Shown here in pieces: positions 1 through 5,897 of a stretch of DNA of 6,615 nucleotides (the stretch's first letter is position 1; every line of letters starts with the position of its first letter). The notes beneath the pieces were generated by a model. That model made no database searches and was not told the origin of the DNA. It saw nothing but the letters and a program-made list of their open reading frames with translations. The stretch lies in contig CAJQOR010000131.1 in assembly GCA_905479965.1 (NCBI GenBank), positions 1 to 6,615 on the forward strand, read 5' to 3'. A program made the translations under genes and the position numbers. This DNA is from an uncultured Rhizobiaceae group bacterium. Its GTDB lineage: Bacteria > Pseudomonadota > Alphaproteobacteria > Rhizobiales > Rhizobiaceae.

Positions 1-142
1 TGTTTTAGCAACTGTTCAATATGGCGGCACCGTCACGGCCGTTATCGCTAAAGACAATATGATTGGTACACAATTTCACCCTGAGAAAAGCCAGGAACTT
101 GGTCTCTCACTGATAACAAACTTTTTAAAATGGTCTGTGTAA
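1..142 (+). CDS. hisH: Imidazole glycerol phosphate synthase, glutamine amidotransferase subunit HisH (3' end only)
   Basis: The reading frame enters from the left edge (first full codon at 2) and ends at TAA 140-142, giving the last 46 residues of the protein. It contains QFHPEKS, the motif of class I glutamine amidotransferases that carries the His and Glu of the Cys-His-Glu triad, followed by the typical HisH ending [11 protein letters not shown]. HisH hydrolyses glutamine and passes ammonia to HisF, which is encoded two genes downstream. The catalytic Cys and the start lie outside the window. The stop codon is one base from the hisA start, so the two genes are probably translated in a coupled way. 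Other class I amidotransferases share FHPEKS, but the position directly before hisA and hisF makes hisH nearly certain. Confidence 0.95.
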   Translation, partial: VLATVQYGGTVTAVIAKDNMIGTQFHPEKSQELGLSLITNFLKWSV

Positions 143-143
143 A

Positions 144-884
144 ATGATCCTGTTTCCTGCAATTGATTTAAAAGATGGCCAATGCGTGCGTTTGAAGCTT
201 GGTGATATGGACCAGGCGACGGTTTATAACGATAGCCCCGGTGCACAAGCTAAAGCTTTTGAAGACCAAGGGTTTAACTGGCTGCATGTTGTTGACTTAA
301 ATGGTGCGTTTGCTGGTGAAAGTGTCAATGGTGCGGCGGTTGAAGAAATTTTGTCGTCGACGAAAAACCCTGTCCAACTTGGTGGTGGTATTCGTAACCT
401 CAATCACATTGCAACTTGGTTGGATAAAGGTTTAGCACGCGTTATTTTGGGAACTGTTGCTGTTCGCGAGCCGGAATTGGTCAAACAAGCTTGTCGCGAA
501 TTCCCGGGAAAAGTAGCCGTCGGTATTGATGCAAAAGGCGGTAAAGTAGCGGTCGAAGGATGGGCAGAAGCATCTGAACTTGGCATTGTAGAATTGGCGA
601 AAGAATTTGAAGGCGCCGGTGTCTCAGCTATTATCTACACAGACATCGATCGCGACGGTGTTTTAAAAGGCATCAATTGGGATTCGACGTTGAATTTGGC
701 CAAATCTGTGTCGATCCCAATTATTGCCTCTGGCGGTCTGGCTTCAATGGATGACATCAATATGATGGCAAGTGATGAAGCGCAGATACTTGAAGGTGCG
801 ATTTCTGGTCGCGCGCTTTATGATGGACGCATTGATCCAGATGAAGCGCTAAGTGTTCTTCAAAATATCAAAAACAAAGGATAA
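144..884 (+). CDS. hisA: Phosphoribosylformimino-5-aminoimidazole carboxamide ribotide isomerase HisA
   Basis: This cytoplasmic (beta-alpha)8-barrel enzyme isomerises ProFAR to PRFAR in histidine synthesis. The 246-residue protein is normal length for the family. It opens with [14 protein letters not shown], placing catalytic Asp8 at the end of strand 1; [14 protein letters not shown] supplies the second catalytic Asp (about residue 129). Phosphate-binding glycine motifs are GGGIRN (about 80-85) and ASGGL (about 195-199). The second half-barrel motif TDIDRDG is at about 166-172. The hisH-like half-barrel repeat relative HisF follows after 3 nt. There is no clear Shine-Dalgarno sequence before ATG 144; the hisH stop (TAA) is 1 nt upstream, so re-initiation by coupled ribosomes is the likely route. 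It is distinguished from HisF by FPAIDLKDG instead of IPCLDVKDG. Confidence 0.98.
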   Translation: MILFPAIDLKDGQCVRLKLGDMDQATVYNDSPGAQAKAFEDQGFNWLHVVDLNGAFAGESVNGAAVEEILSSTKNPVQLGGGIRNLNHIATWLDKGLARVILGTVAVREPELVKQACREFPGKVAVGIDAKGGKVAVEGWAEASELGIVELAKEFEGAGVSAIIYTDIDRDGVLKGINWDSTLNLAKSVSIPIIASGGLASMDDINMMASDEAQILEGAISGRALYDGRIDPDEALSVLQNIKNKG

Positions 885-887
885 AAC

Positions 888-1661
888 ATGCTGAAATCTC
901 GTGTCATTCCCTGTTTAGATGTCAAAGATGGCCGCGTTGTTAAGGGCGTCAATTTTGTTGACCTCATCGATGCAGGTGATCCGGTTGAAGCTGCAAAAGC
1001 TTATGATGCTGCTGGCGCCGACGAGCTGTGCTTTTTAGATATCACAGCATCATCTGGTAACCGTGAAACAATTTTTGATGTTGTTGCACAAACAGCTGAG
1101 CATTGCTTTATGCCGCTCACTGTGGGCGGCGGTGTGCGCGAAGTTAAAGATATCCGCAAACTTTTATTATCGGGTGCCGATAAGGTTTCGATAAATACCG
1201 CTGCGGTGAACAATCCTGATTTTGTCGGTGAAGCTGCAGATAAATTTGGTAATCAGTGCATTGTTGTGTCGATTGATGCGAAGAAAACCTCTAAGCTGGG
1301 CGAAGAAAATAGGTGGGAAATCTTCACCCATGGTGGACGCAATGAAACAGGCATTAATGCGATTGAATTTGCAATTCGAATGACAGAATTGGGTGCAGGT
1401 GAGCTGCTTGTAACGTCAATGGATCGCGATGGGTCAAAAATTGGCTACGATATCGATCTAACGCGAGCGATTGCAGATGCAACATCTGTCCCCGTCATCG
1501 CATCAGGCGGCGTTGGTGATCTAGATCATTTGGTTGAAGGCATCCGTGATGGTCATGCAACAGCTGTGCTTGCAGCCTCCATTTTCCATTTTGGAACCTA
1601 TACGATCGGTGAAGCGAAACAATATATGGCTGATGCCGGACTTGCTATGAGGCTTGACTAA
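888..1661 (+). CDS. hisF: Imidazole glycerol phosphate synthase, cyclase subunit HisF
   Basis: HisF takes ammonia from HisH and converts PRFAR into imidazole glycerol phosphate and AICAR, linking histidine and purine synthesis. The 257-residue barrel has both catalytic aspartates where the family has them: Asp11 in [14 protein letters not shown] and Asp130 in VVSIDAKK. Phosphate-binding motifs TVGGGVR (about 78-84) and IASGGVG (about 204-210) and the half-barrel motif TSMDRDG (about 176-182) are all intact. ATG 888 has AAAGGA at 876-881 six bases upstream, overlapping the end of hisA, and the gap to hisA is 3 nt, so the two are co-transcribed. Nothing is missing or unusual in the protein. Confidence 0.98.
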   Translation: MLKSRVIPCLDVKDGRVVKGVNFVDLIDAGDPVEAAKAYDAAGADELCFLDITASSGNRETIFDVVAQTAEHCFMPLTVGGGVREVKDIRKLLLSGADKVSINTAAVNNPDFVGEAADKFGNQCIVVSIDAKKTSKLGEENRWEIFTHGGRNETGINAIEFAIRMTELGAGELLVTSMDRDGSKIGYDIDLTRAIADATSVPVIASGGVGDLDHLVEGIRDGHATAVLAASIFHFGTYTIGEAKQYMADAGLAMRLD

Positions 1662-1758
1662 AAGGTCAAATTGGAGCCAGGGAAATCTTCGCTTAGTAGC
1701 GCGACTTGACCGATCAAGCTCAGGCTGCTTAAAGATATAGACGAGGGGAAGATCGATA

Positions 1759-2082
1759 ATGAGTGAATTTGATCTCAAAGATCTTGAAAAGATTGTAAGT
1801 GCGCGCGCAAGTGCGTCACCAGATGTGTCTTGGACGGCTAAACTTGTGTCCAAAGGGCAGGAAAAGGCCGCCAAAAAACTAGGCGAAGAGGCTGTTGAAG
1901 CTGTCATCGCTGCGGTGAGCAATGATCGTGGAGAGCTTGTCAAGGAATCCGCTGATGTTTTGTTTCACCTTCTCGTCGTATTGAAGATCGCAGATATTCC
2001 GCTGGCAGAAGTTATGGCGGAGCTTGAAAACCGGACATCACAATCTGGTATATCTGAAAAAGCATCGAGACCAAGTGGATAA
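1759..2082 (+). CDS. hisE: Phosphoribosyl-ATP pyrophosphohydrolase HisE
   Basis: HisE removes pyrophosphate from phosphoribosyl-ATP, the second step of histidine synthesis. The 107-residue protein is a stand-alone HisE, not a HisI-HisE fusion, as is usual in alphaproteobacteria. It belongs to the all-alpha NTP pyrophosphatase (MazG-like) fold. The metal-binding pattern EExxE...ExxD is visible as E43-E44-x-x-E47 and E63-x-x-D66 (LGEEAVEAV and [11 protein letters not shown]). The family C-terminal motif appears as [16 protein letters not shown] 1759 is preceded by GAGGGG (1743-1748) ten bases upstream. Unlike the tightly packed genes before it, hisE is separated from hisF by 97 nt, which may hold a weak internal promoter or a processing site. 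Confidence 0.96.
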   Translation: MSEFDLKDLEKIVSARASASPDVSWTAKLVSKGQEKAAKKLGEEAVEAVIAAVSNDRGELVKESADVLFHLLVVLKIADIPLAEVMAELENRTSQSGISEKASRPSG

Positions 2083-2106
2083 GCGCTTTTGGATATCATT
2101 AATCAC

Positions 2107-3087
2107 ATGATGAACGAAGACTTAGATAGCCAAGATCATATTGGGCGTGAGAAGTATTCTCCATTTCGTGCGTTTAGTGCAAAAAGATGGTCAGAATTTA
2201 GGGCAACTACACCGCTCACACTTTCCGAAGATGATGTTAAACGACTTCGCTCACTTAATGACCCGGTGGATCTGAATGAGATCGAGCGCATTTATCTCTC
2301 CTTATCGCGCCTTTTGTCCGCGCATGTGGAAATGTCACAAGGCTTATTTGCTCAGCGTCGCCAGTTTCTAGATCTAGAACGCGCCACGCAAAGCCCATTT
2401 ATTATTGGCATTGCAGGATCTGTGGCCGTGGGTAAATCCACAACGGCTCGCGTTTTGAAAGAACTCTTAAGCCGTTGGCCATCTCACCCCAAAGTGGATC
2501 TTGTGACCACAGATGGATTTTTGCACCCAAATGCCTACTTAAATGAGCATGGCATCATGGATCGAAAAGGCTTTCCTGATAGTTATGATATCGGTGCTGT
2601 CTTGCGCTTTCTATCAGATATTAAATCTGGCAAAAAACGTGTCGATGCACCGTTGTACTCGCATATGATATATGATGTTTTGCCGGGTAAGTATCAAACA
2701 ATTGAAAAGCCAGATATACTTATTTTTGAAGGAATTAACGTTCTTCAAGTCAGAGATTTGCCGGCTCATGGTCGTATGGTACCATTTGTGTCAGATTTTT
2801 TTGATTTTTCGATTTATATTGATGCAGATGAAGAGAAGATTGAGCAATGGTATATTGAGCGATTTTTACGGCTGAGAGATACCGCGTTTAAAAAGCCGGA
2901 ATCATTTTTCCATCGGTATTCTGAAATATCGGAAGACGGTGCTTTAGAGATCGCAAAAGGTCTTTGGCAGAATATTAATATGAAATATCTCTATGAGAAT
3001 ATTCTACCCACACGCCCCCGCGCCGATTTGATACTTCGAAAAGGCGATAATCACCTGATTGAAGAAGTGTTACTCCGTAGGCTTTAA
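2107..3087 (+). CDS. coaA: Type I pantothenate kinase CoaA
   Basis: CoaA phosphorylates pantothenate, the first and usually rate-controlling step of coenzyme A synthesis. The 326-residue protein aligns by eye almost end to end with the 316-residue E. coli enzyme. The P-loop GSVAVGKST is at 104-112 (Lys110 = E. coli K101) and Arg115 matches R106. TTDGFLHPN carries Asp136 (= catalytic D127), and SHMIYD carries His186 (= H177). The C-terminal motif [12 protein letters not shown] is also present. The E. coli pocket residue F247 is replaced by Leu256. The start is uncertain: I chose ATG 2107 (a second ATG follows at 2110), but neither has a good ribosome binding site. TTG 2089, with GGA (2077-2079) nine bases upstream, would add 6 residues. 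The short gap to hisE puts it in the his operon. Confidence 0.96.
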   Translation: MMNEDLDSQDHIGREKYSPFRAFSAKRWSEFRATTPLTLSEDDVKRLRSLNDPVDLNEIERIYLSLSRLLSAHVEMSQGLFAQRRQFLDLERATQSPFIIGIAGSVAVGKSTTARVLKELLSRWPSHPKVDLVTTDGFLHPNAYLNEHGIMDRKGFPDSYDIGAVLRFLSDIKSGKKRVDAPLYSHMIYDVLPGKYQTIEKPDILIFEGINVLQVRDLPAHGRMVPFVSDFFDFSIYIDADEEKIEQWYIERFLRLRDTAFKKPESFFHRYSEISEDGALEIAKGLWQNINMKYLYENILPTRPRADLILRKGDNHLIEEVLLRRL

Positions 3088-3162
3088 TTGCGATTAAATA
3101 AAAACTCGATCGATTAAACAAATCTTAGATACAAAATTGTAAATTGCCGCCATGACAGCAAT

Positions 3163-3167
3163 AGGTG
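3163..3167 (+). promoter_or_regulatory. Ribosome binding site that decides the start of the PAP2-family gene
   Basis: AGGTG lies five bases before ATG 3173 and pairs with the 3' end of 16S rRNA. The earlier in-frame ATG at 3152 has no purine-rich sequence in front of it (GTAAATTGCCGCC). I therefore favour 3173. The choice changes only seven N-terminal residues. Confidence 0.6.
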
Positions 3168-3172
3168 CGAAT

Positions 3173-4117
3173 ATGGCAAGGCATTTTCATTCAAGAGAAA
3201 GAGTTATTCTATTTCTCTCAGTTGTGGCTTTATGGATCATACTGCCGCTTATGGTGCATTTTTCACGCATCGACGTAGACTATGCATCATTCAGTACTTT
3301 TTACTACATTTCTGCTCTTTGTTACATCCTCGCTTTTTTGATGATTATAATCAAAGACAAACATGTATCGCCAATCGTTGAAGTCCTTGGCGCTGGTTTT
3401 GCTTTTATGGTTCCGATGTTTCTCGCAACCTATTTGGCATATTCACTTAACATCCCTTTAGCTGATGACACACTCATCGCGATGGATCGGAGCCTGGGAT
3501 TTAACTGGCTTGCATTTATCCACTTCGTTGATAGCTCCAAATCTTTGTCGAATTGGTTGGATATGGCCTATGGTTCGCTTAAATACCAACTTATTCTAAC
3601 GCCAATATTGCTATGTCTTATAAATCAGGTACCGCGCGCAATTGCTTTTATATTTGGCTATGCTCTCATGGTCGTATTAGCCAGTTTGATAACAATATGG
3701 TTTCCAGCTTTGGGTACATATACAGTCTATGAATTCGACGTATCTTTGTTGCAAAACATAAATGTAAAATTTGCCTACCATTTCCTAGATGAATTTAATG
3801 CTGTTCGGAGTGGTCAACCCTTTACTTTAGAATTGTCGAATGCAGCTGGCATTGTAACATTTCCGTCCGTTCATGCAGGAATGGGCTTCTTTACAATTTG
3901 GGCGTTGTGGCAAACCAAATTGCTTAAATGGCCTTGCTTATTATTAAACATATCCATGGCTGTTTCTGCGATATCTCATGCCAATCATTATTTAGTCGAT
4001 GTCATTGCGGGGCTACTATTGGCGGGAATTGTTGCGAGCATTGGCAGTTATATATTTCTTGGCAAACGGCTTTCGTGGTCGATCACTAGTCGCAGAGAAA
4101 TAACAGCTTCAAACTAA
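3173..4117 (+). CDS. PAP2-superfamily integral membrane protein (PAP2_3 / Aur1-like lipid phosphatase or phosphotransferase)
   Basis: The 314-residue protein is mostly hydrophobic, with about seven to eight membrane segments by eye (roughly 10-31, 44-61, 69-91, 138-152, 156-178, 234-249, 252-268, 273-297). An early motif LIAMDRSLGFNW (about 101-112) is typical of the PAP2_3 group, which includes fungal inositol phosphorylceramide synthase Aur1. Two active-site motifs follow: FPSVH (230-234, His234, in place of classical PSGH) and SHANHYLVD (268-276, with His272 and Asp276), matching the His-His-Asp centre of PAP2 enzymes. The family removes or transfers phosphate head groups on lipid or isoprenoid phosphates at the membrane. 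The exact substrate cannot be told. It follows coaA by 85 nt on the same strand with no terminator between, so read-through is possible. Its stop overlaps that of converging alkB. An alternative start is ATG 3152. Confidence 0.85.
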   Translation: MARHFHSRERVILFLSVVALWIILPLMVHFSRIDVDYASFSTFYYISALCYILAFLMIIIKDKHVSPIVEVLGAGFAFMVPMFLATYLAYSLNIPLADDTLIAMDRSLGFNWLAFIHFVDSSKSLSNWLDMAYGSLKYQLILTPILLCLINQVPRAIAFIFGYALMVVLASLITIWFPALGTYTVYEFDVSLLQNINVKFAYHFLDEFNAVRSGQPFTLELSNAAGIVTFPSVHAGMGFFTIWALWQTKLLKWPCLLLNISMAVSAISHANHYLVDVIAGLLLAGIVASIGSYIFLGKRLSWSITSRREITASN

Positions 4118-4731
4118 GTTAACGGATTTACGCGTCTTAATGTGAGATTTATCCGACCGCCATTTTTTAACAATGGCGAGGTATCTGGGTAGATTTTATC
4201 AACGCCATGATAAATCAAACGGGAATCGCCAGCTAACACAATAATGTCGCCCGAATTGAGTTTAAAGCTCTTGGTTTGGCCCCCGCGCGTGGTTTGCCCA
4301 ACACGAAATAGACACGTATCACCCAATGATATTGAAACCACTGGCGCATCAAAAGTGGCTTCGTCATTATCTTGATGCAAACCCATCCGTGCGGATTGAT
4401 CATAAAAATTGATCAAACATGCCTCGGGTTGATGCTCTATTCCAGATGTCTCTTCCCAGATCGTTAGAAGTTCTTTTGGGATTGCTGGCCAAGGTGTGTT
4501 GGTTTTTGGATGGATCGATTGATAGCGATAACCGTTCTTTTGATCAGATACCCAACCTAGTTGACCACAATTGGTCATGCGAACGGAAAATGGTTTGCCA
4601 TTATTAGGCATTTCCGGCCGGTAAAGGGGGGCTTGTTCGACAATGAAACGGATGGTCTCAACAAGTGCTTTTTGCCTAGGAAAGTCGAGAAAATTAGGAA
4701 TATGTTGAAAGCCTTTGGGGAGTACCTGCAT
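4114..4731 (-). CDS. alkB: Alpha-ketoglutarate-dependent dioxygenase AlkB
   Basis: AlkB repairs 1-methyladenine and 3-methylcytosine in DNA and RNA by oxidative demethylation, using Fe(II), 2-oxoglutarate and oxygen. The 205-residue protein carries the full active site. His119 and Asp121 are in MGLHQDNDE and His175 is in LIYHGVD for iron. Arg193, Asn195 and Arg199 in RINLTLR, with Asn108 and Tyr110 in INFYD, match the 2-oxoglutarate residues of E. coli AlkB (R204, N206, R210, N120, Y122). GWVSDQKNGYRY (59-70) matches the nucleotide-recognition lid. ATG at 4731 follows GGGGAG (4741-4746) with nine bases between. It starts 29 nt after kbp ends on the same strand, so the two are probably co-transcribed. 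No Ada-like regulator or Ada gene is nearby. Confidence 0.96.
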   Translation of the reverse strand: MQVLPKGFQHIPNFLDFPRQKALVETIRFIVEQAPLYRPEMPNNGKPFSVRMTNCGQLGWVSDQKNGYRYQSIHPKTNTPWPAIPKELLTIWEETSGIEHQPEACLINFYDQSARMGLHQDNDEATFDAPVVSISLGDTCLFRVGQTTRGGQTKSFKLNSGDIIVLAGDSRLIYHGVDKIYPDTSPLLKNGGRINLTLRRVNPLT

Positions 4732-4760
4732 TGGATTTATCTCCCCAAGGGCAAACTTAA

Positions 4761-5210
4761 TTAATCAAGTGCTGGAATGCGAAGAACTTGACCTGGATAG
4801 ATAAGATCAGGATCTTTTAGCATTGGTTTATTAGCTTCGAAAATAACAGTGTATTTTCCACCCTTGCCCTTACCATATGCAGCTTCCGCCACTTTCCAAA
4901 GGTTGTCACCTTTTTGAACAGTATGGAATGTTGGTTCTGCAGCGGCAGTTTCAGCAACTTTAAGCTCAGCAGCTTCCACTTTTGAAATACCAAGCGTGTT
5001 TCCCACAGCCAAAATAGCTTTTTCAAACACTGACTGGTCCTCAACTGTACCTTCAAGCACAATGGTATCGCCTTTAACGGCAATCTTTACATCATCTGTG
5101 CCAAGTTTATGCGATGCAAGTTCTTCTTTAACTGCATCTTCAGTTGGTTCCTCATCGTCACCGATGCCAAGTTTCTTTCCGGCAGATTTAATAAAATCAA
5201 AAAAGCTCAT
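4761..5210 (-). CDS. kbp: BON and LysM domain protein, potassium-binding protein Kbp (YgaU) family
   Basis: The 149-residue protein has the same length and domain order as E. coli Kbp/YgaU. An N-terminal amphipathic stretch (MSFFDFIKSAGKKLG) is followed by a BON domain (about 25-85, with KGDTIVLEGTVEDQ and AVGNTLGISKVE). An Ala-rich linker follows, then a C-terminal LysM domain (about 96-146, with FHTVQKGDNLWKVAEAAYG and the ending IFEANKPMLKDPDLIYPGQV, then LRIP). E. coli Kbp is a cytoplasmic potassium-binding protein linked to growth at high external K+; a K+ role here is inferred from homology. No signal peptide is visible, arguing against peptidoglycan binding despite the LysM name. I chose ATG 5210 because GGGAG lies six bases upstream and homologues begin with this sequence. 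An in-frame start at 5243 would add eleven unsupported residues. It has its own promoter, and alkB follows. Confidence 0.92.
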   Translation of the reverse strand: MSFFDFIKSAGKKLGIGDDEEPTEDAVKEELASHKLGTDDVKIAVKGDTIVLEGTVEDQSVFEKAILAVGNTLGISKVEAAELKVAETAAAEPTFHTVQKGDNLWKVAEAAYGKGKGGKYTVIFEANKPMLKDPDLIYPGQVLRIPALD

Positions 5211-5216
5211 TTTATG

Positions 5217-5221
5217 CTCCC
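5217..5221 (-). promoter_or_regulatory. Ribosome binding site that decides the kbp start
   Basis: On the minus strand GGGAG is followed by six bases and then ATG at 5210. This supports the 149-residue form of Kbp over an upstream in-frame start at 5243. Confidence 0.7.
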
Positions 5222-5236
5222 AAATTGAGTTTCTTT

Positions 5237-5252
5237 CCAACAAAACTGTTGG
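5237..5252. repeat. Dyad CCAACA-N4-TGTTGG at the predicted kbp transcription start
   Basis: A perfect 6+6 inverted repeat (5237-5242 and 5247-5252) with a four-base centre lies 8 nt downstream of the predicted kbp -10 element. It would occupy about +2 to +17 of the transcript. This is a classical operator position, or it could form a stem-loop at the 5' end of the mRNA. No trailing run of T follows on either strand, so it is not a simple terminator. The binding protein, if any, is unknown. Confidence 0.5.
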
Positions 5253-5260
5253 TTGGTTGA

Positions 5261-5289
5261 GATATAGGAATTTTAAGACACTTTGACAA
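5261..5289 (-). promoter_or_regulatory. Sigma70-type promoter of kbp (and alkB)
   Basis: Read on the minus strand, a -35 element TTGTCA (5284-5289; five of six consensus bases) is followed by exactly 17 bases and then TATATC (5261-5266; four of six). Transcription would begin near 5254, leaving a leader of about 44 nt before the kbp ATG. It lies in the 105-nt gap between arfB and kbp, so kbp and alkB can be expressed independently of arfB. Confidence 0.6.
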
Positions 5290-5315
5290 AGGTTTTCATC
5301 AAATTCGATGACAAT

Positions 5316-5750
5316 TTAATCGTCGATGACCCGGTTACGCATCTTTTTAAGACCAGATCTATTGGCTTTTTCTTTCAAGCGTCGCTCAATTGACCCGCGT
5401 GTAGGTTTGGTTTTCCGGCGCGGTGGTGGCGGTGGCTTGCAAGCTTCTTTTAACAAATCTGCAAGTCGATTGCGCGCATCCTCACGGTTCCGTTCCTGTG
5501 AGCGATGTTTGCTGGCTTCCAAAACAATCACACCATCTTTGTTGATGCGGCGGCCAGCAATCTTTTTAGCACGAGATTTAATATGCGGTGGTACCGATGG
5601 TGAGTTCATAAGATCAAATCGAAGCTGAACACTTGTCGCAACTTTATTGACATTTTGGCCACCTGGGCCCGCAGAATGGATGAACTGTTCGACAAGTTCC
5701 CATGGCTCGATCAAGATTTTGTCGTTGATGTGAAGCCGCTTGTCGACCAA
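5316..5750 (-). CDS. arfB: Alternative ribosome-rescue factor B, peptidyl-tRNA hydrolase ArfB (YaeJ)
   Basis: ArfB frees ribosomes stalled at the 3' end of broken mRNAs, as a backup to tmRNA. The 144-residue protein has the class I release-factor-like domain with the catalytic GGQ (30-32, in SAGPGGQNVNKVATSV) and the following conserved blocks LRFDL and DGVIVLEASKHRSQERNRE. A Pro/Lys linker (PPPPPRRK, 106-113) precedes the basic tail KPTRGSIERRLKEKANRSG, which in E. coli YaeJ enters the empty mRNA channel. There are no codon-recognition domains, so it is not PrfA/PrfB. The start is TTG at 5750: AGAGAGGA (5758-5765) sits seven bases upstream, and the N-terminus matches the family length. The only nearby upstream ATG (5781) is in another frame. 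Confidence 0.95.
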   Translation of the reverse strand: MVDKRLHINDKILIEPWELVEQFIHSAGPGGQNVNKVATSVQLRFDLMNSPSVPPHIKSRAKKIAGRRINKDGVIVLEASKHRSQERNREDARNRLADLLKEACKPPPPPRRKTKPTRGSIERRLKEKANRSGLKKMRNRVIDD

Positions 5751-5757
5751 TTTTGTA

Positions 5758-5765
5758 TCCTCTCT
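5758..5765 (-). promoter_or_regulatory. Strong ribosome binding site supporting a TTG start for arfB
   Basis: On the minus strand AGAGAGGA is followed by seven bases (TACAAAA) and then TTG at 5750. The spacing is near ideal and fixes the unusual start codon; no in-frame ATG upstream competes with it. Confidence 0.75.
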
Positions 5766-5806
5766 GGTTTGGTTTACTCATTGCATTAACACTTTTTTCA
5801 TAAAAG

Positions 5807-5821
5807 TTAACAAAGTATTAA
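5807..5821. promoter_or_regulatory. CtrA-type box TTAA-N7-TTAA in the arfB / response regulator intergenic region
   Basis: TTAA at 5807-5810 and TTAA at 5818-5821 are separated by exactly seven bases (CAAAGTA). This equals the full consensus for the alphaproteobacterial master regulator CtrA. A further TTAACA at 5786-5791 repeats the TTAACA at 5807-5812 with a 21-bp step, two helical turns. The site lies 76 nt upstream of the response regulator ATG and 56 nt upstream of the arfB start, so it could act on either gene. The region is AT-rich, so chance occurrence remains possible. Confidence 0.4.
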
Positions 5822-5897
5822 GAAATCGTAAATTTCACAAGTTTCATGCAAGGCCCAGCATATTAAATAAAGGTATACCGAGATTAGGAGTTAAGTC

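Noticed and set aside
404..586. Open frame on the minus strand inside hisA
   Set aside because: It is fully within a well-supported hisA, has low-complexity Ser/Ala/Pro composition, and has no ribosome binding site or recognisable motif.
1521..1943. 140-codon open frame on the minus strand across hisF-hisE
   Set aside because: It overlaps two certain genes in antisense and shows no family motif. Its composition is that of an antisense frame.
3088..3172. Intrinsic terminator after coaA
   Set aside because: I searched for a GC stem followed by T residues and found only TCGATCGA without a T tract, so read-through into the next gene remains possible.
4996..5286. Plus-strand open frame opposite kbp and its promoter
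   Set aside because: Ser/Thr-rich antisense of the BON domain, no ribosome binding site, and it would run through the kbp promoter.
5296..5311. TCATC-N6-GATGA hairpin after arfB as a terminator
   Set aside because: Only a 5-bp AT-rich stem with no T run after it, too weak for an intrinsic terminator.
5644..5781. Minus-strand ATG (5779-5781) upstream and out of frame with arfB, giving a 45-codon frame ending within arfB
   Set aside because: No ribosome binding site precedes it, and the strong AGAGAGGA site is placed for the TTG of arfB. A leader peptide cannot be excluded but is not supported.
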